A stretch of DNA of 64,000 nt from Paracoccus liaowanqingii (GCF_004683865.2 NZ_CP038439.1:653501-717500); one strand, 5' to 3'; counted from the first letter of the stretch, positions 1 to 10,813 are shown. The notes: generated by a model from the letters alone, not told the origin. Numbers and translations: made by a program.

Positions 1-225
1 GCCATCGACATCCCCTGGACCCCCGCGATGCTGGCCTGGCCCGCCGGCGCGCAGGCCTGCGACGGGGTCTGGGGCGCGGTCTGGTACGATGCGGTCAACC
101 GCTCGACCGGCTTCGCGGGCCCCGAGGGACCGCCCCCGTCGCTGGAGGGACCGCTGGCCGCGCTTGCGGCGCGGCTGCGTCCGTCCTACGAGGCGATTGC
201 GTCCCACCGCCTGCGCATTGCGTAA
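1..225 (+). CDS. C-terminal fragment, possible sulfotransferase-family protein
   Basis: The window opens inside a rightward reading frame whose last 74 codons are visible, ending in TAA. The fragment is proline- and tryptophan-rich (GVWGAVWYDAVNRSTGF) and resembles, from memory, the C-terminus of sulfotransferase-family proteins in Rhodobacteraceae (GVWAxxWYxxVxxSTGF). No catalytic motif of that family falls in the visible part, so the call rests on tail similarity only. It is followed by hairpins and then the tol operon, so it is probably a separate upstream transcription unit. Confidence 0.45.
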   Translation, partial: AIDIPWTPAMLAWPAGAQACDGVWGAVWYDAVNRSTGFAGPEGPPPSLEGPLAALAARLRPSYEAIASHRLRIA

Positions 226-247
226 AAGTGACGCCATTGTGTTGCCT

Positions 248-278
248 TAGGGGATGAAACCCCTATCGCGAACGCGAT
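248..278. promoter_or_regulatory. Two adjacent small hairpins before tolQ
   Basis: TAGGGG/CCCCTA (arms 248-253 and 260-265) is followed directly by ATCGCG-AA-CGCGAT (265-278) and then AAAA. They lie between the upstream gene fragment and tolQ. They could be a weak terminator for the upstream gene or an operator; there is no clear U-run, so neither role is proven. Confidence 0.3.
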
Positions 279-340
279 AAAAGGCGGCAATGCCGGGCTG
301 CGGGATCGCGGTCCCGGCCCCTGATGATGAGGCAGTGAAG

Positions 341-1033
341 ATGGAACCCATACAGGCCGCCGAGGCCATCGACTTTTCTGCCGTGGCGCTGTTCTGGCGC
401 TCGTCGCTGACGGTGCAGGTGGTGATGGTCATGCTGATCGTCGCCTCGTTCTGGTCCTGGGCGATCATCGTGCAGAAGTTCCTGACCTTCGCGCAGGCCC
501 GCCAGGAGGCGTCCAAGTTCGACCGCGCCTTCTGGTCCGGAGAGCCGCTGGACGATCTGTACGACCGCCTGGGGGACCGGCCCAAAGGCGCTTCGGAACG
601 GATCTTCGGCGCCGGGATGACCGAATGGCGCCGCAGCCACCGCGATGACGGGCGGCTGATCCCCGGCGGCATCAGCCGCATCGACCGCGCCATGAACGTG
701 GCGATCCAGCGCGAGGAGCAGCGCCTGTTCCGGGGCCTGTCCTTCCTGGCGACCGTGGGGTCCACCGCGCCGTTCATCGGCCTCTTCGGCACGGTCTGGG
801 GGATCAAGACCGCCTTCGAGGGGATCGCGCTCACCCAGGACACCAGCCTGGCCGTCGTGGCGCCGGGCATCGCCGAGGCGCTGCTGGCGACCGCCTTGGG
901 CCTGGTCGCGGCCATCCCGGCGGTCGTCTTCTACAACAAGCTCTCGGGCGACGCCGAGCGCATCACCGGCGGGTGGGAGGCGTTCTCGGACGAATTCTCG
1001 ACGCTTCTGTCGCGCCAGATGGACGAGGGCTGA
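341..1033 (+). CDS. tolQ: Tol-Pal system proton channel subunit TolQ
   Basis: A 230-residue inner-membrane protein of the ExbB/TolQ/MotA family. With TolR it forms the proton channel that energises TolA and drives outer-membrane constriction during division. One transmembrane helix lies near residues 25-45 (VVMVMLIVASFWSWAII), and the paired helices of the family lie in the second half (ATVGSTAPFIGLFGTVWGI and LATALGLVAAIPAVVFYN). I chose ATG 341 rather than the in-frame ATG at 290 because a GAGG sits about 9 bases upstream and because the extra 17 residues are not family-like. First gene of the tolQRAB-pal-cpoB operon; tolR follows after 3 bases. Confidence 0.95.
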   Translation: MEPIQAAEAIDFSAVALFWRSSLTVQVVMVMLIVASFWSWAIIVQKFLTFAQARQEASKFDRAFWSGEPLDDLYDRLGDRPKGASERIFGAGMTEWRRSHRDDGRLIPGGISRIDRAMNVAIQREEQRLFRGLSFLATVGSTAPFIGLFGTVWGIKTAFEGIALTQDTSLAVVAPGIAEALLATALGLVAAIPAVVFYNKLSGDAERITGGWEAFSDEFSTLLSRQMDEG

Positions 1034-1036
1034 GCC

Positions 1037-1501
1037 ATGGCATCCTCGGTCGTCAAGCGGACCAGCCGCAAGGGACGCCGGCGCAACATGCCGATGTCTG
1101 AGATCAACGTCACGCCCTTCGTGGACGTGATGCTGGTCCTGCTGATCATCTTCATGGTCGCGGCGCCGCTGATGACGGCGGGCGTGCCGCTGAACCTGCC
1201 CGAGACCGCCGCCAGCGCCGTGCCCACCGAACAGGAGGAACCGCTGGTCATCGCGGTGCCCGCCGAGGGGGCGATGCAGGTCATGGACCAGCCCGTGGCC
1301 GACGACCAGATGGTCACCGCCCTGCGCGCCGCCCTGGCCGACCGCAGCACCTCCCGCGTGTTCCTGCGCGCCGACGGCACCATCCCCTATGCCCGCGTGG
1401 TCCAGATCATGGGCGCGCTGAACGCGGCGGGCATCACCGACATCGTGCTGGTCACCGAGACCGGCGGACCGCGCATGGACGCGGCCGGGACGGGCAACTA
1501 G
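1037..1501 (+). CDS. tolR: Tol-Pal system protein TolR
   Basis: A 154-residue ExbD/TolR protein: a short cytoplasmic start, one transmembrane helix near residues 25-45 (DVMLVLLIIFMVAAPLM) and a periplasmic domain. The aspartate in NVTPFVDVMLVLL is the conserved proton-path residue of the family. It works as the TolQ partner in the proton-driven motor that pulls TolA. It starts 3 bases after tolQ and ends 3 bases before tolA, so the three genes are surely co-translated. Confidence 0.95.
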   Translation: MASSVVKRTSRKGRRRNMPMSEINVTPFVDVMLVLLIIFMVAAPLMTAGVPLNLPETAASAVPTEQEEPLVIAVPAEGAMQVMDQPVADDQMVTALRAALADRSTSRVFLRADGTIPYARVVQIMGALNAAGITDIVLVTETGGPRMDAAGTGN

Positions 1502-1504
1502 GCC

Positions 1505-3541
1505 ATGGAGGACCGGGAAGGGCGCATCGGCTACTGGGTCTCGGGGGTGGCGCACGGGTCGCTGATCCTGTGGGCGATCCTGGGCGGGGCGCTGTTCCGG
1601 CCGCAGCCCGACCATCCGGTGCGCACGACCCAGGTCTCGACCGTGACCGGCGCCGAGTTCGAGGCGCTGGCCGCCGCCGCGCGCGGGGCAGGGCCGGTCG
1701 GCGCCGAGGCGACGGCGGTGGCCAGCCTGGCGGGTCCGGTGGACCCCGACGAGGACGGCACGGCCCGTCCCGTCGACGCGGCCCCCCCGCAGATCGGCCA
1801 GCTGGACGCCTTGCAGGCCCCCGACGCCGCCGAGGCGCAGCCCGATCTTGGCGACTTCGCGCCCGCGACGCCCGTCGACGTGGCGACCGACCTGCCCGCG
1901 CCAAGCGCCAACCAGACCGCCGGGGCCGAGGCGCCGCCCGCGATGCCCGACAGCCCGGCCGCGCCCCTGGCCGAGGCGCCGCCCGCCCAGCCCTCGGCGC
2001 CCACGCTCGACGCTCCGGCGGTGCCGGTGGCGCCGCGTTCCGTCCTGGCGCTGGACGCCTCGCCCCGCCCGCAGGACCGCCCCGCCGGTCTGGTCGAGGC
2101 CTTCAACCGCCGCGTGGCCCAGGCCGAGGCCGCGCGGCAGCAGGCCGCCAATGCCGCCGCCGAGGCCGAACGTCAGGCCGCTGCCGACGCCGCCGAAGCC
2201 GCCGCGGCAGAGCAGGAACTGGCTGCCGAACGTCAGGCAGTGGCCGAAGCCGAGCGCCAGGCCGCCGCAGACGCCGCCGCTGAGGCAGAGGCCGACGCGG
2301 CCCGCCAGGCGGCAGCGGACGCTGCGGCCGAAGCCGAGCGCCAGTCCGCAGCGGCTGCCGCAGCCGCAGCGGCTGCCGAGGCCGAACAGCAGGCTGCCGC
2401 CGAGGCGGAAGCCCAGGCAGCCGCGGACGTAGCGCGCCAGGCGGCAGCGGAGGCTGCGGCCGAGGAGGAACGTCAGGCGGCGGCAGAGGCAGAGCGCCAG
2501 GCAGCAGCCGAGGCAGAGCGCCAGGCAGCGGCTGAGGCTGCCGAAGCCGAGGCTGCGCGTCAGGCTGCGGCTGTCGCCGAAGCGGAGGCCGAACGTCAGG
2601 CGGCAGCCGAGGCCGCCGCCGAAGCCGAACGCCAGGCTGCCGCGGAAGCCGAGGCTGAAGCCGAGCGGCAAGCGGCAGCCGCCGAAGCGGAGCGTCAGGC
2701 AGAGGCCGAGCGGCAAGCGGCAGCCGCCGAAGCGGAGCGTCAGGCAGAGGCCGAACGCCAAGCTGCGGCTGCCGAGGCAGAGCGTCAGGCTGAAGCAGAG
2801 CGTCAAGCCGCCGGGGCCGCCGAAGCCGCGCGTCAGGCAGAGGCAGACCGCCAGGCCGCCGCCGATGCCGAACGCCAGGCTGCCGCCGAGGCGGCCGCGC
2901 GGGCCGAGGCCGACCGGCAGGCGCTGGAGGATGCGCTGCGCGAGGCGCAGTCGGGCGGCGGGCAGGACACGGCCGCGACCGGCCAGACACCGGGCGGCGA
3001 GACGCAGATGATCGAGGGGGGCAGCGGCGCCTCGGCGGGGCTGGACCCGCTGGCGGCCGCGATGGCGGCGGCGATGGCGGGAACGGGCGCTCCGGCCGAT
3101 CCGGCCAATGACCCCTCGGGCCCGCCCGCCGACATGATGCGCCTGGCCCCGGGTCCGATCGACGCGATCGAGGCCACGCCGCTGTCCGATCCGGCGGCGG
3201 GGCTGCCGATGGGCGATCCGCTGACCCTGTCGGAACGCGACGGGCTGCGCTTTGCCATCCAGAACTGCTGGAACATGGGCGCGCTGTCGGTCGAGGCCTC
3301 GCAGATGAGCGTCTCGGTCGGCTTCACCCTGTCGCCCGCCGGGATCCCCGACCCGGGCAGCCTGCGCATCGCCGGATACCGGGGCGGCAGCGAGGCCGCC
3401 GCGCAGCAGGCCTTCGACGTCGCCCGCCGCGCCATCCTGATCTGCGGGCAGACGGGCTTCGATCTGCCCGCATCCAAATACGGGCGCTGGCGCGATGTCG
3501 TGGTCGATTTCCGGCCCGGCGGCATCGAGTTCCCCCAATAA
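1505..3541 (+). CDS. tolA: Tol-Pal system protein TolA, unusually long coiled-coil form
   Basis: A 678-residue TonB-like energy transducer that spans the periplasm between the TolQR motor and TolB/Pal. Domain I is a single transmembrane helix at about residues 10-32. Domain II starts with an acidic Pro/Ala linker (about 50-195) and continues as a very long Ala/Glu/Gln/Arg helix (about 200-480) built of AERQAAA-type repeats. Domain III (about 570-678) has two cysteines (NCWN and ICGQ), as expected for the disulfide-linked C-terminal domain that binds TolB. E. coli TolA is 421 residues, so the extra length lies in the linker and helix. The repetitive DNA makes long false open frames on the other strand. 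Start ATG is 3 bases after the tolR stop. Confidence 0.92.
   Translation: MEDREGRIGYWVSGVAHGSLILWAILGGALFRPQPDHPVRTTQVSTVTGAEFEALAAAARGAGPVGAEATAVASLAGPVDPDEDGTARPVDAAPPQIGQLDALQAPDAAEAQPDLGDFAPATPVDVATDLPAPSANQTAGAEAPPAMPDSPAAPLAEAPPAQPSAPTLDAPAVPVAPRSVLALDASPRPQDRPAGLVEAFNRRVAQAEAARQQAANAAAEAERQAAADAAEAAAAEQELAAERQAVAEAERQAAADAAAEAEADAARQAAADAAAEAERQSAAAAAAAAAAEAEQQAAAEAEAQAAADVARQAAAEAAAEEERQAAAEAERQAAAEAERQAAAEAAEAEAARQAAAVAEAEAERQAAAEAAAEAERQAAAEAEAEAERQAAAAEAERQAEAERQAAAAEAERQAEAERQAAAAEAERQAEAERQAAGAAEAARQAEADRQAAADAERQAAAEAAARAEADRQALEDALREAQSGGGQDTAATGQTPGGETQMIEGGSGASAGLDPLAAAMAAAMAGTGAPADPANDPSGPPADMMRLAPGPIDAIEATPLSDPAAGLPMGDPLTLSERDGLRFAIQNCWNMGALSVEASQMSVSVGFTLSPAGIPDPGSLRIAGYRGGSEAAAQQAFDVARRAILICGQTGFDLPASKYGRWRDVVVDFRPGGIEFPQ
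2660..2794 (+). repeat. 45-bp tandem repeat inside tolA
   Basis: Three consecutive 45-bp copies begin at 2660, 2705 and 2750. The first two are essentially identical and the third is diverged in third codon positions. Each encodes AERQAAAAEAERQAE. This is the clearest block in a longer degenerate heptad/15-mer repeat tract (about 2110-2940). Because the period is a multiple of three, copy-number change would lengthen or shorten the TolA helix without breaking the frame. Confidence 0.85.
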
Positions 3542-3594
3542 GCCCGCGGCGGGCGGCCTTTCGCCCGACGCCGATAGAAGGTAATGACCCCGCC

Positions 3595-4914
3595 ATGTTC
3601 CGACCCTCGATCCTTGCTTCCGCCCTCGCCCTGGCCGCAGCCCTGCTGCCGGCCGGACCCCTGCTGGCGCAGGACGCGCCGCTGCGCATCGAGATCACCG
3701 ATGGCGTGATCGAGCCGATGACCATCGCCATTCCCGCCTTCCACGGCGATGCCGAGATCGCCGCCCGCGTGCGTCAGGTGGTGGCCCAGGACCTGACCGG
3801 CACCGGCCTCTTCCGCGAGATCCCGGCCGAGGCGCAGGTCGCGCGGCCCGGCAGCTTTGCCGAGGCCGTCAGCTACGAGGACTGGCGGGCAATCGACGCG
3901 CAGGCGCTGGTCTCGGCCGAGGTGCGGCAGATGGGCGAGAACATCAGCGTGCGGTTCCGGCTGTTCGACGTGGTCTCGGGGCAGCCGCAGGGCGACGGGA
4001 TGCAGTTCGACGCCCGCGCCAGCGACTGGCGCCGCGCCGCGCACAAGATCGCCGACCAGATCTATGCCCGGCTGACCGGCGAGAAGCCCTATTTCGACAG
4101 CCGCGTGGCCTTCGTGCAGGAGACCGGCCCCAAGAATGCCCGCATCAAGCGCATCGGGGTGATGGATTACGACGGCGCCAACATCCTGTGGATGACCGAC
4201 AGCTCGTCGCTGGTGCTGGCGCCCAAGTTCTCGCCGGACGGGCGGCGGCTGCTGTACACCAGCTATGACAGCGGCTTTCCGCAGATCCAGCTGATGGACG
4301 TGGCCAGCGTCAGCGCCCGGCCCCTGACGCAGGACGCCTCGACCATGGCTTTCGCGCCGACCTTCAGCCCGGACGGGCGGTGGGTGGCCTATTCTCGCGA
4401 GCAGGGCGGCAATACCGACATCTGGCTGATGGACGTGGCGACCGGCGCACAGCGGCCGCTGACCAATTCGCCCGCCATCGACACCTCGCCCGGCTTCAGC
4501 CCGGACGGGCAGCGCGTGGTCTTCGAAAGCGATCGCTCGGGGACGCCGCAGCTCTACATCATGGGGCTGGACGGGGCCGAGCCGGTGCGCATCAGCTTTG
4601 GCGAGGGGCGGTACGGCACCCCCGCCTGGTCGCCCAAGGGCGACATGGTGGCCTTCACCAAGCAGATCGGCGACCGGTTCCATATCGGGGTGATGCGCAC
4701 CGACGGATCGTCCGAGCGCATGCTGACCGAGTCCTTCCTGGACGAGGGGCCGACCTGGGCGCCCAACGGCCGCGTGGTGATGTTCACGCGCGTCACCCCG
4801 GGCGGAAACGGCCAGCCCCGGCTGCATTCGGTGGACATCACCGGGCGCAACATGCGACCCATGAACCTGGACTTTGCCGCCTCGGACCCGTCCTGGGGAC
4901 CCCTGATGCCATGA
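3595..4914 (+). CDS. tolB: Tol-Pal system protein TolB
   Basis: A 439-residue periplasmic protein. A Sec signal peptide occupies about residues 1-26 (cleavage after LLAQ). The N-terminal alpha/beta domain (about 27-160) is followed by a six-bladed beta-propeller, visible as the recurring FSPDGR and WSPKGD motifs at about 205-435. TolB binds Pal and the TolA C-terminal domain. Length matches the family (about 430). It lies 53 bases after tolA with a short GC hairpin in the gap (CGGGCG...CGCCCG near 3549) and 7 bases before pal. Confidence 0.95.
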   Translation: MFRPSILASALALAAALLPAGPLLAQDAPLRIEITDGVIEPMTIAIPAFHGDAEIAARVRQVVAQDLTGTGLFREIPAEAQVARPGSFAEAVSYEDWRAIDAQALVSAEVRQMGENISVRFRLFDVVSGQPQGDGMQFDARASDWRRAAHKIADQIYARLTGEKPYFDSRVAFVQETGPKNARIKRIGVMDYDGANILWMTDSSSLVLAPKFSPDGRRLLYTSYDSGFPQIQLMDVASVSARPLTQDASTMAFAPTFSPDGRWVAYSREQGGNTDIWLMDVATGAQRPLTNSPAIDTSPGFSPDGQRVVFESDRSGTPQLYIMGLDGAEPVRISFGEGRYGTPAWSPKGDMVAFTKQIGDRFHIGVMRTDGSSERMLTESFLDEGPTWAPNGRVVMFTRVTPGGNGQPRLHSVDITGRNMRPMNLDFAASDPSWGPLMP

Positions 4915-4921
4915 GGATGAC

Positions 4922-5551
4922 ATGATGACCGCCGCCAAGACACCCGCCCTGCTGGCCGCCCTTCTGTCCCTGGCGGCCTGTGCCCAGCCCGCGCCTCCGG
5001 TCATGGCCCCGGTCACCGACCCCTATGCCAGCACCGGCGGCGGGGCGGTGTTCCAGGGCGATCTGGCGGGCGGCGTCCTGGGCGCGCAGGCGACCACGCA
5101 GTATTTCCAGAGCGCGATCGGCGACACCGTGCGCTTTCCCGCCGACCAGACGACCCTGACGGCGGAGGCGCGCGAGATCCTGGCCCGGCAGGCCGGCTGG
5201 CTGACCCAGCATGCGGGCTTCACCGCCGTCGTGCAGGGCCATGCCGAGGAAACCGGCACCCGCGAATACAACCTGGCCCTGGGCGCCCGTCGGGCCAGCG
5301 CGGTGCAGGAATACCTGGTGGCGCAGGGCGTGGCCCCCGACCGCATCCGGACCCTGTCCTTCGGCAAGGAACGCCCCGCCGCCACCTGCTCGGACGAGGG
5401 CTGCTATGCCCAGAACCGCCGCGTGGTGACGGTCGTGACCGAGGCCGCCCCGCCCGCCGCCATGGTCATGGCAACGCCCCCCGCCGTGTCAGCCCCCGTG
5501 GCGACCGCGCCGGGCGTCCTGCCGGGCGGCGCGACCGGGATCGGCATGTGA
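4922..5551 (+). CDS. pal: Peptidoglycan-associated lipoprotein Pal
   Basis: A 209-residue outer-membrane lipoprotein. The signal peptide ends in the lipobox LAAC (residues 18-21), giving a lipidated cysteine. The OmpA-like peptidoglycan-binding domain is at about residues 55-170, with the conserved GHAEETGTREYNLALGARRA segment. It anchors the outer membrane to peptidoglycan and is moved to the division site by Tol. An extra Ala/Pro/Val-rich tail of about 35 residues follows the domain. Two adjacent ATG codons (4922, 4925) could start it. Confidence 0.95.
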   Translation: MMTAAKTPALLAALLSLAACAQPAPPVMAPVTDPYASTGGGAVFQGDLAGGVLGAQATTQYFQSAIGDTVRFPADQTTLTAEAREILARQAGWLTQHAGFTAVVQGHAEETGTREYNLALGARRASAVQEYLVAQGVAPDRIRTLSFGKERPAATCSDEGCYAQNRRVVTVVTEAAPPAAMVMATPPAVSAPVATAPGVLPGGATGIGM

Positions 5552-6459
5552 TGCGGCTGCGCGCGGCCCTGATCCTGGCGCTGGCGCTGCCCACGGGCGC
5601 GCTGGCGCAGGCGGCGCCGGATGCCGCGACGCTGGCCGACATGCGCCTGCAGGTCACCGAACTGCGCGGCCAGCTGCAGGGTCTGCGAGCCGAACTGGTC
5701 GCCTCGGGCGCCGCCGGGTTCCAGGCGGCGGGCGGGGCCGGGGCCATCGACCGCATGAACGCGATGGAGGCGCAGCTGATGCGCCTGACAAACCAGACCG
5801 AACAGCTGCAGAACCGCGTCAACCGCATCGCCGGGGATGGCGAGCGGCGGCTGGCCGATCTGGAGTTCCGCCTGTGCGAGGTCGATCCCGCCTGCGATCT
5901 GAGCGCGCTGACCGTGCCGCAGGCGCCGGGCGGGCTGACGCCAGAGCTGGCGCCCTCGCGCCCCGCCGCGGATGGGGGCGGGGCACCCGCCGCGACCGCG
6001 GCGGAACGGTCCGATTTCGACGCCGCCAGCGCCGTGATGGCCAGCGGCGATCATGCCCGCGCGGCGCAGATGTTCGCCGACGTGGCCGAGACTCATGCCG
6101 GCGGCCCCCTGACCGCCGAGGCGCTGTTCCTGCGGGGGCAGGCGCTGGACATGGCCGGACAGCCCCGCGACGCCGCCGCCGCCTGGCTGGAGGGCTTTGC
6201 CGCCGACCCGGACGGCGTGCTGGCGGGCGACAGCCTGCTGGGCATCGCCCGGGTGATCGAGGGGCAGGGCGAGGCGACCGCCGCCTGCCTCTATCTGGCC
6301 GAGATCCCGGCCCGCTTTCCCGGCAGCCCCCAGGCCCTCGAGGCCGAGCAGCAGGTGACGCGCCTCGGCTGCGGCATCAGCGATCTGGGCGCGCTGGACC
6401 CGCTGCTGGATCCCGCGCTGGACCCCGAGGCGGCGGCCGACATGGCCGAACACCAGTGA
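5551..6459 (+). CDS. cpoB: Cell division coordinator CpoB (YbgF)
   Basis: A 302-residue periplasmic protein ending the tol-pal gene set. It has a signal peptide (about 1-22, ending ALAQ), an N-terminal coiled coil (about 28-100) and a C-terminal TPR-like region (about 150-280) with repeats such as AEALFLRGQALDMAGQPRDA. In E. coli CpoB links peptidoglycan synthesis to Tol function. ATG 5551 overlaps the pal stop as TGATG; a GTG three bases earlier is the alternative start. The tilS start overlaps its stop. Confidence 0.88.
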   Translation: MRLRAALILALALPTGALAQAAPDAATLADMRLQVTELRGQLQGLRAELVASGAAGFQAAGGAGAIDRMNAMEAQLMRLTNQTEQLQNRVNRIAGDGERRLADLEFRLCEVDPACDLSALTVPQAPGGLTPELAPSRPAADGGGAPAATAAERSDFDAASAVMASGDHARAAQMFADVAETHAGGPLTAEALFLRGQALDMAGQPRDAAAAWLEGFAADPDGVLAGDSLLGIARVIEGQGEATAACLYLAEIPARFPGSPQALEAEQQVTRLGCGISDLGALDPLLDPALDPEAAADMAEHQ

Positions 6460-7682
6460 CGGTGGACCCCGCCGGCCGCATCCTGGCCGCGCTGGACCGG
6501 CTGGCCGGCGATTTGCCGGCGCTTGGGCTGGCGGTCTCGGGCGGGGGCGATTCGATCGCGATGATGCATGTCGCCGCGGAATGGGCGCGGGGCCGGCGGC
6601 TGATGGTCGCGACCGTGGACCACGGCCTGCGCGAGGACAGCGCGCAGGAGGCCGAGGAGGTCGCCCGCGCCGCCCGTGCCCTGGGCCTGCCGCATGCGAT
6701 CCTGCTCTGGCGCCGCGACACGCAGGTGGGCAACCTGATGGCCCAGGCCCGCGACGCGCGGCTGCGGCTGCTGTCGGGCTGGGCGCAGCACAACGGCCTG
6801 CCCGCCGTGGCCCTTGGCCATACCGCCAACGATCTGGCCGAGACGCTGGTCATGCGGCTGGCGCGCGGCTCGGGCATCGACGGGCTGGCGGCGATGGCCG
6901 AATGGCGCGACGCCTTCGGGATGCGCTGGCTGCGGCCGATGCTGGGGGCGGGCCGGGCCGACCTGCGCGATTGGCTGAGCGCGCGCGGGATCGGCTGGAT
7001 CGACGATCCGACCAATGACAATGCCGATTACGACCGCGTCCGCGCCCGGCAGGCCATCGCCTCGCTTGGGCTGGACGTGTCGGGGCTGGCGCGCTCCGCC
7101 GGCCATATCGGCGATGCCCGCGACGCGCTGTCCGACTATGCCGCGCTGGTCTCGAAGGAGGCCGAGGCCGAGCGGGGCAGCCTGACCCTGTCGCGCGCCG
7201 CCCTGCGCGAGGCCCCGCCCGAGATCCGCCGCCGCATCCTGGTCGCGGCCTGCCGGTGGGTGACCGGGGGCGACTATCCCCCCCGCCGCGCCACGCTGCT
7301 GCACGCGCTGGAGGCGGTGATGGCGCAGGGCCGCGTCACGCTGGACGGGGCGATGATCTCTCCGACCGCGACCGGGCTGCGGGTCACCCGCGAGGCCGCC
7401 GCCGCGCAGCGGGCCGGTGCCACGACGGGCGCGGTCTGGGACCGCCGCTGGAAGATCGGGGGCCTGGCGCCCGGCCAGCATGTCGCGGCGCTCGGCTTCG
7501 ATGCTCTGGCGCGGCTGCCTTGGCGTGATTCGGGGCTGCTGCGCGACGAGGCCGCGGCCAGCCCCGCGATCTGGCAGGGCGAGGCGCTTGTGGCCGCGCC
7601 GCTGCTGCGCGATCATGCGTCCTGGACGCTGCGCCCCCTGCGGGGCGCGGCAGATTTCCGCAGGCTGGTGAAGGCGCATTGA
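6456..7682 (+). CDS. tilS: tRNA(Ile)-lysidine synthase TilS
   Basis: A 408-residue cytoplasmic enzyme that attaches lysine to C34 of the CAU-anticodon tRNA-Ile, changing its decoding from AUG to AUA. The PP-loop ATP motif SGGGDS is at residues 28-33, and the family motifs VDHGLRED and GHTANDLAET follow. The likely start is GTG 6456, overlapping the cpoB stop as GTGA; GTG 6462 is an alternative. The C-terminal part is compact, as in other alphaproteobacterial TilS. Located between cpoB and ftsH, as often seen in this group. Confidence 0.92.
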   Translation: MTVDPAGRILAALDRLAGDLPALGLAVSGGGDSIAMMHVAAEWARGRRLMVATVDHGLREDSAQEAEEVARAARALGLPHAILLWRRDTQVGNLMAQARDARLRLLSGWAQHNGLPAVALGHTANDLAETLVMRLARGSGIDGLAAMAEWRDAFGMRWLRPMLGAGRADLRDWLSARGIGWIDDPTNDNADYDRVRARQAIASLGLDVSGLARSAGHIGDARDALSDYAALVSKEAEAERGSLTLSRAALREAPPEIRRRILVAACRWVTGGDYPPRRATLLHALEAVMAQGRVTLDGAMISPTATGLRVTREAAAAQRAGATTGAVWDRRWKIGGLAPGQHVAALGFDALARLPWRDSGLLRDEAAASPAIWQGEALVAAPLLRDHASWTLRPLRGAADFRRLVKAH

Positions 7683-7739
7683 ACCTGCGGGAATAATCCC
7701 TATTTTCTGTTCAAACCATATTCCGCCGGAGGACCCTTC

Positions 7740-9635
<1,896 letters not shown>

Positions 9636-9659
9636 ACGAAATCAGGGGCTTGTGAATGG

Positions 9660-9682
9660 AACCCCGGCCCTCGGCCGGGGTT
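9660..9682 (+). terminator. Intrinsic terminator after ftsH
   Basis: Perfect 10-bp inverted repeat: AACCCCGGCC (9660-9669), loop CTC, GGCCGGGGTT (9673-9682), followed by CTTCC. The T-run is short, but the stem is GC-rich and sits 24 bases after the ftsH stop. Confidence 0.75.
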
Positions 9683-9991
9683 CTTCCATATCTGAACGAA
9701 TTGTTACCGTCAGATCGCCTGCCTGTGCGGGCGCATCGAACACCTCCGACGCGCCATTCCGGATCGTGGGACACTGGTCTAGTACCTGAGAGACAATTTT
9801 CATTTCAACGAATGCCACTTTTTTAGACAGGTGTTCAGGCCCGCTCATGCCGCGGCAATAGGACATTTGTGATTGCGAAAGCTAAACCATACGGTTTTGC
9901 TTCCCCAGTCTTTCATCCTGTGCGATAGCAGCTTGCACACACTGCAACGCCGACACGATCCTATGAGGTCGGCCAACCTTAGAACGACGAC
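9683..9991. other. AT-richer intergenic region before ohrR-like gene
   Basis: About 310 bases without a convincing gene; base composition is clearly more AT-rich than the flanks. The octamer TGAACGAA occurs at 9633-9640 and again at 9693-9700. A promoter for the regulator at 9992 must lie here, but I cannot assign -35/-10 boxes with confidence, and I found no obvious OhrR-type operator palindrome. Confidence 0.4.
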
Positions 9992-10450
9992 ATGACGCAA
10001 CAGCCCGCCTCAGACGACACCTCGAAACTCGACGCGATCCTGTGTTTCGAGGTCTATGCGGTTAATCTGGCATTCGGCCGCATCTACAAGCCGCTGCTGG
10101 ACCCGCTTGGCCTGACCTATCCCCAGTTCCTGGTGATGATGACCCTGTGGACCTGGGACGGCCTCAGCGTGGGCGCCATCGGCGAGCATCTGGGCCTGGA
10201 CAGCAGCACCCTGACCCCGCTCATCAAGCGCCTCGAGGCGGCCGAATTCGTCAGCCGCAAGCGCGACGTGCGCGACGAGCGGCGGGTGATCGTGTCGCTG
10301 ACCGAAAAGGGCGCGCAGCTAGAAGCCCAGTCCGAGCATGTTCTGGGCTGCATCACCCAAGCCACCGGCCTCAATCCGCGCGACACCGAGAAGCTGCACG
10401 ATTCGCTGCGGCAATTGCGCCGCCGGCTGACCAGCACCTCGCTGGACTAG
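9992..10450 (+). CDS. ohrR: MarR-family organic-hydroperoxide regulator, 2-Cys OhrR type
   Basis: A 152-residue winged-helix regulator. The N-terminal LCFEVYAVN places a cysteine at residue 18, the sensing position of OhrR, with Tyr32 (IYKPLL) and Tyr43 (LTYPQF) at exactly the offsets (+14, +25) of the two tyrosines that hydrogen-bond the reactive cysteine in known OhrR. A second cysteine at 120 matches the partner of the 2-Cys class. The DNA-binding wing is DERRVIVSL. The family represses ohr, which encodes a thiol peroxidase, until peroxide oxidises it. No ohr gene is in this window; target unknown. Confidence 0.8.
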   Translation: MTQQPASDDTSKLDAILCFEVYAVNLAFGRIYKPLLDPLGLTYPQFLVMMTLWTWDGLSVGAIGEHLGLDSSTLTPLIKRLEAAEFVSRKRDVRDERRVIVSLTEKGAQLEAQSEHVLGCITQATGLNPRDTEKLHDSLRQLRRRLTSTSLD

Positions 10451-10510
10451 GCGCGGGGGACGAGGCCCGGGCTTGCGATTTTCTGTCGTCCGGTGCATGG
10501 GACGGGAACG

Positions 10511-10813
10511 ATGACCCGGATCCAAGACATACCCGACATGGCGGCGCTGCGCGTCGAGATCGACGCGCTGGACGCCCGGCTGATGGCGCTGATGGCGCGG
10601 CGCCACGCGCTGATCGACCGCGCGGCCCAGATCAAGTCCGGCAACGGCATGCCCGCCCGGATCGACGCCCGCGTCGAGGAGGTGGTGGCCAATGTCCGCG
10701 CCCATGCGATGGATCATGCCCTCGACCCCGACCTCTACGACCGGATCTGGCGCCTGCTGATCGAGGCCGCCATCGCCCAGGAAGAGCGTCAGCTGAACAA
10801 GGATCGCCCATGA
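10511..10813 (+). CDS. Chorismate mutase AroQ-type (PchB-like)
   Basis: A 100-residue all-helical AroQ-fold protein: [22 protein letters not shown] in helix 1 and [17 protein letters not shown] after it, followed by the third helix [12 protein letters not shown]. AroQ enzymes convert chorismate to prephenate; the PchB branch can also split isochorismate. The arginine and lysine pattern fits an active enzyme, but the exact activity cannot be told from sequence. ATG 10511 is preferred to the in-frame ATG 10493. It overlaps folD by ATGA, so the two are translationally coupled. A second, different AroQ protein is encoded at 40506-40802. Confidence 0.75.
   Translation: MTRIQDIPDMAALRVEIDALDARLMALMARRHALIDRAAQIKSGNGMPARIDARVEEVVANVRAHAMDHALDPDLYDRIWRLLIEAAIAQEERQLNKDRP

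Noticed and set aside
263..3538. Open frame of 1091 codons antisense to tolQ-tolR-tolA
   Set aside because: It is the mirror of the repetitive, GC-rich tolA DNA; the translation is low-complexity (Gly/Leu/Arg) and the sense genes are certain.
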